In this document: piece after piece, positions 56,279 to 64,000 of the stretch
Numbering within the stretch: position 1 is the first letter of the stretch
Layout: every line of letters starts with the position of its first letter
Assembly: GCA_918026815.1 (NCBI GenBank)
Contig: CAKJVC010000142.1
Location: forward strand, 62,001 to 126,000
Source: Chalara sp. BL73
Lineage: Eukaryota; Ascomycota; Leotiomycetes; Helotiales
Direction of reading: 5' to 3'
DNA: 64,000 nucleotides
Notes under the pieces: model-generated
The model's input: only the letters and a program-made list of their open reading frames with translations
Told to the model about the DNA's origin: nothing
Database searches by the model: none
Translations under genes and position numbers: made by a program

Positions 56279-57630
56279 ATGAGTTCTTCGCCCCAACCAA
56301 CAGAAGCACAGGACCCCACAAAGACAACCGGCGGCACAGCGGCTCCTGCGAGGAAGCAGCAGCCGTCGAAATTAGGGCGAGACCTCACAACAAAGACTGG
56401 GGGCAGGGCGGCAACTTCGAAGAAACGGCAACCGTCCAACTCAGGGCAGGACCTCACAACCAAAACTGGTGGTAAAGCGATTCCTGCGAAGAAGCAACAG
56501 CACCAGAAATTAGGTCAGGACGAAAAGCCCGGTCAAGCGAAAGTGGGTAGCGTGCTTGCTGCGATTGAGAGCGGCATTGACAAGCAATTGCAATCTGATC
56601 GCGATAGTATGGATCTCGAGGAAATGTGTCAGCTCATCTCCAACTTTGAAGTTGTACAAAACCAGCATCGTCCAGTCTGTCTATTCTACGTCAGTAGATG
56701 CATAGAATATTACCGCAAAGCGCACTGTGAATCTTTCAGTGGGCGGTCGGTAGCTGCGAATACGTCGGATGACGATGGCAGATCGCAAAGCATGATAAGC
56801 GGCAGCTCGCATATGTCTGCCCCGTCTCTGGCTGGTGGCAGACCACAAAGTAGTCTTGACCTTGATGACATGGTGAGTCAGCTACAATTCATTGTTTGAT
56901 ATCCTTGAGCTCTTATATCTTTAATTTAGACTAGTAAAATTTCTATAATACTACCAAACAATTCTACAAAACCGGTAACGTCAGCAAACAGACGGAGCGG
57001 GAGCACAAGCTACATCTCCCCTAAAGTTGTCGAACGGTGCGACCTTGAAATGGACTCAGAATTCAAGGACGTCATGGTAGATCTGCGGTACACGGTCGTG
57101 AGCGACCGCGGACGGAGCTACCGTGTTTCGAGATGTTCCTTTCAGGTAAAGGACGGCTTGGATACGGATGTCGTTGTTGGGATAGATCTCCAAGAAAGGC
57201 TGCTCCAAACGCAAACAGAATATAGTTTTGACGCAAGTTCGACCACCGACTCAGGTATGGCTACCTTCAAGCTGTATGCGCATTTACGTGCCTATACGAT
57301 ATTGATCTGTATTTAGATATAATCCATGGAGAGGATCCATTTTCTACCACAAAGCGGAAGGGGAAAGCACCAAGTTATGCTGGATCTAGTCGTTGCAACT
57401 CAGTTGAAACGGTTTCCTCAGCAGAGTATTTACGGACCTTGAACCGAATCATAGACACTGATCCAAGACATCAAGGCGCAGTAGATAACGGGATGCACAG
57501 AAGTCGCCGCCGGTATAAAGACAAGCAGTCGCCAGTATCTCCGAGTGCTCAGTATTATAAGAAAGGAGACTCAGGTTATGATTCGGAGCTATCAACCCAA
57601 CATCAAGCCCGTGCTAGAAATCTTAGCTGA
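56279..57630 (+). CDS. Retropepsin-like domain protein, catalytic Asp apparently lost
   Basis: Exons 56279-56872, 56930-57254 and 57317-57630 join in phase (introns 57 and 62 bp), giving 410 residues. The N-terminus has three imperfect basic repeats around (D)LTTKTGG(R/K)A. A helical block (LEEMCQLISNFEVVQNQHRP) follows. Residues about 220-305 resemble the retropepsin domain of the previous gene: SGSTSYISPKVVERCDL aligns with TGTPVNWIHPNVLKRCKL, and VSRCSFQVKDGLDTDVVVGI matches the C-terminal strand. Where the neighbour has DTG this protein has RSG, so proteolysis is unlikely. The C-terminus is basic and Ser/Tyr-rich. The same orientation and shared fold suggest an old tandem duplication. Confidence 0.65.
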
Positions 57631-58514
57631 TTCAGGGTCTCGATAAAAAACGGCAGTTGCCCGCTATAAAATTTGATTGGCCAATACTAACTCTATTTAA
57701 TTCGATGTTATTTGGATCTACTCCTATACTGTATTTATGTTTCCGTGTTATAGAAAACAGGCTTCCGCTTATGTTTTTGGTGTTAAGGATCGTTTTAGAT
57801 ACCCATTTGGAGACGGACAAAGGTGTTTTCGAGAGGTTTAGGAATTTTGTTTATGCCCAAAACTATGTCTTAGTCGATTCTTTATATCTACTTGAGTAAT
57901 TTTTTTAGAACGTAAAGTTTTAAGAATATTGTATGTAAGGTACGGGCTGATATCCGGCGAAAAATAATGTAACATTTGCTAAACAGAGTAAAATACAATA
58001 CTTCTGAGTATAGCTTATGCAAGATGTTAGTCTGAAAGCGTTTAGCTAGGATATCATATACAATGAGAGCAGCTGTAATAAAAATATCTAATATTGGCCA
58101 AATAGCGCATAGTTTGATAGCTGTAAGAACAATCCTTGAAGCCTGGCTAGTGGAGCACGATGTTAGGAGAAAGATTTCACGATCAACATAATTTCTAGTG
58201 ATTTTAAATTCTGTTTCTTAAAAACGGAACTTTAAGGAGCAAGATACCATATTCAAGATACAAGGAGGGTCTTACACGTGAGGCTACAGTGACTTCAAGG
58301 CAAGTAAATGGCCCAGTTCTCCTCAGTTTGTGGTTATATGTACATCTAGGCATTTTTTCTATTTATATGAAAACTTCATAATTAGTTCTTTTGAATCTGT
58401 AATTAAAAATCAGTCCACTTTTTATTTTAAATTTTTTGTTTTAATTATAACTAATTGGGTTTTTATTTATTTTAGAAATAAGCTATTAAATACTGTTTTA
58501 AGTTACAGCCGAAT
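57631..58514. other. AT-rich gene-free region with repeat copy 3
   Basis: The ORF at 57657-57899 is hydrophobic by AT bias and unsupported. A worn third copy of the short dispersed repeat (GGCCCAGTTCTCCTCAGTTT) lies at 58280-58344. Confidence 0.55.
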
Positions 58515-58687
58515 TGTCACGACACGCGCTGTGGATCTACAGATACAGAGGGCAACGGTGGTATCATGCGAGAATCTATAGCTAAGGAAGGAAGAGGAGC
58601 TCCAGGAGAGCAGGCTATATATACACGAGGCACTCGAAGAGCTCGGCTAATATAGGTCAAGTGTGCTTCAAAGCACGGGACGTGACA
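58515..58687 (+). mobile_element. Solo LTR, copy 2
   Basis: 173 bp from TGTCACG to CGTGACA, clearly homologous to 49064-49238 (GTGGATCTACA-ATACAGAGG, GAAGGAAGAGGAGCT). The flanks CGAAT and CTAAA do not match, so the target duplication has decayed or the LTR arose by recombination. Confidence 0.82.
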
Positions 58688-58883
58688 CTAAATACGAGAA
58701 ATGCCAGAGATTCTGTTGAAAGGGACTGAAAGATGTATTCAAGCATTTGCACAGTATAGTACAAAACTTCAGTCTAACAAGAGAGTAATTAAAGAACGCT
58801 AGTCAAGTTTCCGTTTCTTTGTTAACCTTTCATTGGAAAGGTAACCCTTAAGAAATAGTCTTGAATTTATTCATTTCATTCTT

Positions 58884-59723
58884 CTAAGCACTAGTAGTTG
58901 TAATATTGGTCTTCCATTGATCCGCCCATTGAGTTACCCGGTCATAATCTCGACACTTCCTCGGGAATCCGTATCCTGTCACACCATCCCGAGTCGGATC
59001 AACAAGTTCCAGGTTAGTGTCCGCATTACACATAATAGCCTGGCGTAGGTAGTCTATACAATGCAGAAAGTGTCCAGGCGCAGCATGATGGTTATGATCC
59101 TCTTCCGTTTCATCTTTTGTTGCCCAATATACGTGGCGCATTGTGTTCTTTATCGATTTAAAAAGAGATTAGAGTGAGTGGAATACAAAGGATATGTGAT
59201 GAATTACCAAGCAGTGCAACTGATGAAAAACAGCTAGCCCCCTGGGCTCAGGCGATATTTGGGGGTGTTTTACAATGCCTCGATCAGCTAGAAATGCTTA
59301 CTGTTAGCTAGTATATCTTCTCTGAGATGTCCGTATAGAACTCACACGGAATTAACAAGTCCCAAGACTCCTGGGCCTCATCCCCAGGCCTGACAACGAA
59401 TTCTTTTTGATAGTTAAAGGTGCGATCGATATTCCCTGGCGGGGCTATGAACTCCTGTGAGAAAAATCCTATCTGCAGTAGGGATTCTGTCCTATCTTAC
59501 ACAACCAGTCTGAGTCCAGTTCCTGCTTCAGGAAATGCCTTCCTATAAAGAAGCAGGACACTCCAGATACCAGGGCTGTGACTATGACTGCGGCTAGGAG
59601 ATGGTGCCATTTTTTGCGTTCAAGATATGGTATGCTGCAATTACAGACGTCTATGGAAGTAACGATAACGTTGTTATCATTTTCTCCCTGGAGGACTGGC
59701 TCATATTTCCCATTATTTTTCAT
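58884..59723 (-). pseudogene. UstYa-like (DUF3328) protein gene, probable lesion at exon 1/2 junction
   Basis: UstYa-type proteins are type II membrane, copper-dependent oxidases that cyclise ribosomal peptides in dikaritin pathways and modify other metabolites. Exon 1 (59723-59501) gives a cytosolic leader and a TM helix (HHLLAAVIVTALVSGVSCFF). Exon 2 (59454-59346, or starting slightly upstream) reads EFIAPPGNIDRTFNYQKEFV. Exon 3 (59287-59208) holds the first signature HQLHC in RGLAVFHQLHCL. Exon 4 (59147-58884) holds the second, HFLHCIDYLRQAIMC, and ends KCRDYDRVTQWADQW. Exons 2-4 join in phase. Exon 1, with its T|GTAAGA donor, does not: the ATAG acceptor makes TGA and the CACAG acceptor is one base out of frame. 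A small lesion or an unseen splice site is implied. Confidence 0.72.
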
Positions 59724-60871
59724 TGTAAAAATATTCTGAATTGAAGTATTGTTGTGATTTTGTCGTTTTTTTATGAGTTAAAAAGTCATAGTAATGGAAC
59801 GTGAGACGTTTAGCAGTTGTGAGCTGATGTTAGCGAAAATAGTATTAAAACGAGATAAATGTCTGTCCAATAAAAGGACTGCCAAAGCTGTTTTCCAGGT
59901 ATCTGTCTGTCTGATTAAGCTGACCACTTCCTGCACGCAGCCAACATAAAGTTAGCAGCGAATGAAGAACGCAGTGGATAAATTTGATACAAGAGTTAAG
60001 TCTTGTGATGGTCACTAACAAGGTAGTTCTAAAATGCGAGAACAGGCAAGAACAACTTTTCTCGGTACAGCAGCCGGGTATTAATTTTGATACCCTTTTA
60101 GGATAATGTAAACTTTAAGCGACAATGTAGCTAGGCTACCTTGCTACCTGATAAACACAAAAAAGGCAAAAAATGTGTCTGTGTACAAGTATTTTCATAC
60201 CCACTTTAGTATCCACAGGTGCCTGCTAGCGTTATCACAAAATTTTAACCGCTGTACCTTTGTATGGTTACTGGGCAGCATTATGGGTTGACGTTGCATG
60301 CGCAGGATTTCCCTCATTTCAATAAGCAGTAATTACTAACCCTGTAATCAAGGATACATACACGCCTTTAGATATTAGTATAAAAATTGTACCTACCATT
60401 ACAATAACGATATGTCATAGTATGAATGGTTGAGGGCGGTCCTGTGCCCCTTACGTATAGAATATTTTACTTCATAATACACTGAGTCCTAGCCCATAAG
60501 TCAGCTATATCTTCTCCGGTGCAACAGCTATGCTATTTGCTATATTATTTACTAAGCTTCTACGATGATGACTAAATTAAGAGCAAATGTATTTACGGCA
60601 GCTTGAGGCGGTGGGTGTGTTGTTAGTGGCAATGCAACATGAACCCTAGTTCCCTAAATCAAAATGCTACAGATTGTGAAAACGGACTTGGGCCAGACTT
60701 TAACTTTTACTACAGAATTTTGGCTGTGAATTCCTACTACAGGTTAGAAATTCGCCATTAAGTTGAGAATTTTATCACATTCAGCTCAATACCTTCTGTG
60801 AGTGTATACTGCACAAGCAACGAGAACATATTAGCTTATTATTGAATCTATAGCGTGGCTCCATTACTAGC
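59724..60871. other. Divergent intergenic region of the UstYa-like group
   Basis: No gene supported. It separates the minus-strand UstYa-like gene from the plus-strand 60872 gene and would hold both promoters. Confidence 0.5.
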
Positions 60872-61531
60872 ATGCACAAATATTCTCCTGAGTTGGAGAG
60901 CTCCCAGTCACTACGATCCTTCTCAACCGATAGCACAAGAATAGACTTAGAACTTTCCCCCAAAGAGCCGCCCCAAAAGAAGCAGAAGAGCCTTTTACCA
61001 TGGAAATTTTGGGGGGCTCTCTTTACTATCACTTTGTTTGGGATAATCGTCTGGGAATTATTCGCAGATACTTTTCTCGCTAAATTCAGAAGCACCACCT
61101 CCATTACATGGAAGCATTGCGGGAGTTCGCCTCAAGAAGCGTTGGAAAATGAGTGCGTTTACGATTTTATAGCCGGGGCATTTGTACCTAAAGCCTGTTA
61201 TGATGCTGAACTCGAAGATGAATTTCTGAAACTTAAGGATTGGCGTTTTTACGGAGATCCATATGGGCAGCAAGAACTTTCTATTGAGAGGATCAGATTA
61301 GATGGGGGAACAGAGCCTCTTTTTGTTACCATAGAATATCATTGGGTGCATTGCGCATACACTTGGAGAAAGCTGCATCGATCACGAATATTGGGAACTC
61401 CGATCGACGACCACATTGCAAGTTACGAGCACACGATTCACTGTGGGGATGGACTTGTGTCGCAGTGTGATGCAAATAAAACAACTCCAGAGAGTCCTTT
61501 CCGGCATCATTACACAACTTGCATAGCATAG
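60872..61531 (+). CDS. UstYa-related membrane protein with two HxxHC motifs
   Basis: Single exon, 219 residues. A polar N-terminus is followed by one TM helix (ALFTITLFGIIVWELFA). The lumenal domain has several Cys (KHCGSSPQEALENECVYDF; PKACYDAELEDEF; WRFYGD). It carries EYHWVHCAYTWRKLHR and HIASYEHTIHC, i.e. HWVHC and HTIHC, which parallel the HxxHC copper motifs of UstYa. From memory this is a widespread fungal family often found beside secondary-metabolite genes. A function as a UstYa-like oxidase is inferred from the motifs and its neighbours, not demonstrated. Confidence 0.78.
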   Translation: MHKYSPELESSQSLRSFSTDSTRIDLELSPKEPPQKKQKSLLPWKFWGALFTITLFGIIVWELFADTFLAKFRSTTSITWKHCGSSPQEALENECVYDFIAGAFVPKACYDAELEDEFLKLKDWRFYGDPYGQQELSIERIRLDGGTEPLFVTIEYHWVHCAYTWRKLHRSRILGTPIDDHIASYEHTIHCGDGLVSQCDANKTTPESPFRHHYTTCIA

Positions 61532-62478
61532 GACTGAAACTCTTGTTGGGATTTGTGTTCCTGGATTTGGAAGATACATGACGACGGTTGAAGCTAGTTA
61601 AAATCTACAGGCAAATTCCTGGGGATAAAGGCGAAGAATACGAGCTTGGTTGCTGTCAGCCTCCTTCAAAATGCAAAGGCAGGTGTTTTCTTAGATACGG
61701 CAATTCCGACTTGAGCACATTTACAAGTTAAGTTCCCGGCCTAACCCTAAGACACAATTATTCATAGTATGCAATAACAATATAAATAACATCACATGCA
61801 AAATAAACTTCTGAACTGGAATGAAATGCGAACAACTGCTGTCACAAAGCTCACTAATTCATGTTAGTCGGTTACAGAATTAGATTATCCATATCTGGTA
61901 GCGCCTGTGGCTGTTAGAGTTGAATACAAATGTATAAACAAACAGGCTTTCTCTCAAATTGCATCACTTTTTCAATTTTTAGCGTGCAGCCTCTGCTTTT
62001 TGTTTCCACCGGTATGGCATTTCAGTTGTTGCCAGTGTGGCTAAATTAATGATTAGTTGATTAGAAGACCAACCAACCAAAATCAATATTCCCGCGCAAC
62101 TGTTCAAGGAAGGTTCACTTTATTTGCCGAGTTTCAAAGTCAACTTATGGGATATTAGGAGCAAAACAAATTCAAGAAATGTGATAAGAAATAACATATA
62201 ATCCCACTATAGTAGTATAGTAAGTATAAAGTGGTCGTATCACAATATTTATTTTGACCTGCTTTTATCGAGCAGCAAGTTATTATGACATAAGACTTTG
62301 ACCAAGACGTTATTCCCCCAAATTGATTATTAACGAGCGTAAGTTCCGACAATAGCCATATCATATTCCCCCTCCCCACTCTCAAACCCAATTGCCCGCA
62401 GTTGCATATTCTAGCTCTCCGTAACTCTGCCAAAAAAGTACCGCATCTCCAATCGTTTCCGGTTGTACCATGCTGATA
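61532..62478. other. Intergenic region, may hold a second exon of the small secreted peptide
   Basis: A minus ORF at 62155-62433 has AT-driven composition. A splice acceptor (TTTTTTGGCAG, ending at 62427) could join the peptide gene at 62487-62697 to a short second exon. Confidence 0.45.
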
Positions 62479-62697
62479 TCAGTTACCCGTTCTCCAGGCA
62501 TTGGGGAATGGGTAAGCGCTGTCGATGTCGACCACATCATTAGGGAGCTCGGATCGAGTGGAAAGGTTGTCCAGGACAGGTTCGGCCCTCTTCTCTTGAA
62601 GGGCCATAATTGAATCAGAGCCGACGGCCTTTGCAACAGGTGCAGCGAAGGCGAAGGGAGCTGCTAGTAGAGCAAGAAGAGGAATGACGAACTTCAT
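62479..62697 (-). CDS. Small secreted peptide with Kex2-type site, candidate RiPP precursor
   Basis: 72 residues if read through to TGA. A strong signal peptide (MKFVIPLLALLAAPFAFA) is followed by a short acidic prodomain containing a dibasic KR (ALQEKRAEPVLDNL) and a monobasic R (LSTRSELPND). It ends in an aromatic-rich segment, DIDSAYPFPNAWR. A GTAACT donor at 62486 offers an alternative short second exon, with several possible ends. Unlike ustiloxin-type precursors it has one core-like segment rather than repeats. It lies between a UstYa-related gene and the start of another UstYa-like gene. An ordinary small secreted protein is the main alternative. Confidence 0.55.
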   Translation of the reverse strand: MKFVIPLLALLAAPFAFAAPVAKAVGSDSIMALQEKRAEPVLDNLSTRSELPNDVVDIDSAYPFPNAWRTGN

Positions 62698-63709
62698 GTT
62701 GAAGAGAGCTTGAAGTCTTGCTAATGGTGTAATAATTATGAGTGACTATAATCGAACGTTTTGATTTGGTTCTAATGGATTGAAGAATGGATGTTGTGGC
62801 CGGTGGCCAAAGGGGTTTATATATTCAAGATTGGGATCAATCTTTTCCAGGCTTGTATATTACACAATAGAGGATAATGCACATAAGTTGCTGTAGGCTG
62901 GAGGATTTCTCATGGACCCCTGTAGAAAGAGATTCCTCGGAGAGAGAATTATTCCCTCTTTCATGGACAAGCGAATCGTATAGTCATAGTGTTATGAATA
63001 ACTTGCGCTAAACACAACCCTGACCAAGATTCCTTTATCCTAATGCTTTTTGTACAGTTTAGGACAATATACTTTGTCCAATGAAAAAGTGCTATTAACA
63101 AGTACTTCTTATTGCACAAATTCGGACAATTTATTTCTCCAGTTAGAAGGGTTGCTAAGAAGTTGTATGATGCAGGTCAACATATCTTCAAGCTAAAAAA
63201 TGCCGCTAATACCACTCTTTGACAAGGCCCTTGTGTGATAAGAGCATGCTGCTGTCATTTATGCAGCTACGTGTTATCACGCGACAATTTCGCCATCACG
63301 CACTAATCATTTTTTGTGTCTAGGTAAGCAGCTGAGTACTCGAAACAAGTCTTGGCGACGGAGCGCATTGTCTATGCTTAATCTTGACCCACACTTGCAT
63401 TTGACAGCTACCTTGCACCTAAAAAGGAAAGTACACGGAGTTATACCGATTGTAGGAAGATAACTTCTCAAATTGTATTAACAGAAACCAGGATAGCAGA
63501 ATCTGACCAACTGTAATATTGTGTGGGAAATATAGATTTGGAGCGCATATTAGGCTAAGCCCCTTGTGTAGTGTAGTACGCATGCTTACTCTAGGGGGAG
63601 GTTTCTATAATATTAGAACCATTCCCTTAAAGTTCATCTTTAACTTTCTGCCTCAAGATAGACTTCTGATGTTTTTTTCAAGTTCATGCACATATCAGAA
63701 CATTTTATC
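62698..63709. other. Intergenic region
   Basis: No supported gene; divergent promoter region between the small secreted peptide and the 63710 gene. Confidence 0.5.
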
Positions 63710-64000
63710 ATGGATAACAACTTTAAAGATTGTAGCACCTTCCAGGAAAACGAAAGTGATACAGACGACACTACACAGCTAATTGACGTATTCCAAGTCA
63801 GCAACAAGCGACACTGGAGGGTGCAGACAAATGTTATATCGCTCGTTGCTGGCACATTGTGGTTGATGGGTGCTATTGTGCTCTTTATTACGCGGTGCTT
63901 AAAAGCTCCGTCAGATGTACATTCGGAATGCGTGAATCCACAAGTACTATACTGTAAGAATACGCGATAAGAGTGGCTATTCCAAAAATTAAGAAAGCTG
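63710..64000 (+). CDS. UstYa-like protein, first exon only (runs off window)
   Basis: From ATG 63710 (an in-frame ATG also lies at 63686) exon 1 reaches 63953, where TACT|GTAAGA is a strong donor, phase 1. This is the same donor type and phase as exon 1 of the 58884-59723 gene. The encoded part is a polar leader, one TM helix (VISLAVAGT-like region followed by LWLMGAIVLFITRCL) and a short lumenal stretch SECVNPQVLYC. That is the N-terminal layout of UstYa/DUF3328 proteins. The signature HxxHC motifs would lie in exons beyond the window, so the assignment is tentative. Confidence 0.5.

Noticed and set aside
57657..57899. 80-codon hydrophobic plus-strand ORF
   Set aside because: Hydrophobicity follows from T-rich codons and there is no splice or family support.
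1..64000. CRISPR arrays, operons or bacterial-type ribosome-binding sites
   Set aside because: The many spliceosomal introns and fungal families show a eukaryotic nuclear sequence; no regularly spaced repeats of CRISPR type are present.

Overview
This window looks like an accessory, transposon-scarred stretch of a filamentous ascomycete (Pezizomycotina) nuclear genome. The basis is many short 45-90 bp GT..AG introns with TACTAAC-like branch points, and fungal-restricted families: ferric reductase of the FRE type, SUR7/PalI, 2EXR, DUF6594, UstYa/DUF3328, DUF3435, and NB-ARC proteins with a fungal STAND N-terminus. The mix of families recalls Leotiomycetes; that placement is inference. Most genes were rebuilt by joining open frames across introns whose splice phases agree. 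I saw no rRNA, tRNA or CRISPR array.

Layout. 0-6 kb: a ferric reductase cut by the window edge, a Q/P-rich repeat protein and an unknown protein. 6.9-7.75 kb: two inverted copies of a TA-flanked MITE. 7.7-20.4 kb: mostly small lineage-specific genes: a WD40-like protein, coiled-coil proteins, a pseudokinase, a secreted Ser/Thr-rich protein and an F-box protein. 20.6-25.1 kb: transposon graveyard with two remnants of a pogo-like DDE transposase and a piggyBac transposase gene whose 3' end runs into antisense transposase sequence. 26.7-36.7 kb: two paralogous genes fusing a transthyretin/HIU-hydrolase-like domain to a homeodomain, with a 4-TM protein, a Ras-like GTPase, a PAQR/Izh receptor and a SUR7 protein between them. 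36.9-39.2 kb: a 2.2-kb long-TIR element carrying a 2EXR gene. 39.5-42.6 kb: a 968-residue DUF3435 tyrosine recombinase with C2H2 fingers. 42.6-53 kb: a frameshifted NB-ARC pseudogene, a conserved membrane protein, a secreted protein, solo LTRs and a 750-bp palindrome. 53-57.6 kb: a DUF6594 protein and two neighbouring retropepsin-like genes. 58.9-64 kb: two genes recognisable as UstYa or UstYa-like, the first exon of a probable third, and a small secreted peptide with a Kex2-type site.

The strongest leads are the HIUase-like/homeodomain fusion present twice, the UstYa-like group with a possible precursor peptide (a candidate fungal RiPP locus), the DUF3435-C2H2 gene with a complete recombinase tetrad, and the TA-flanked TIR family that appears both as 250-bp MITEs and as a gene-carrying 2.2-kb element.
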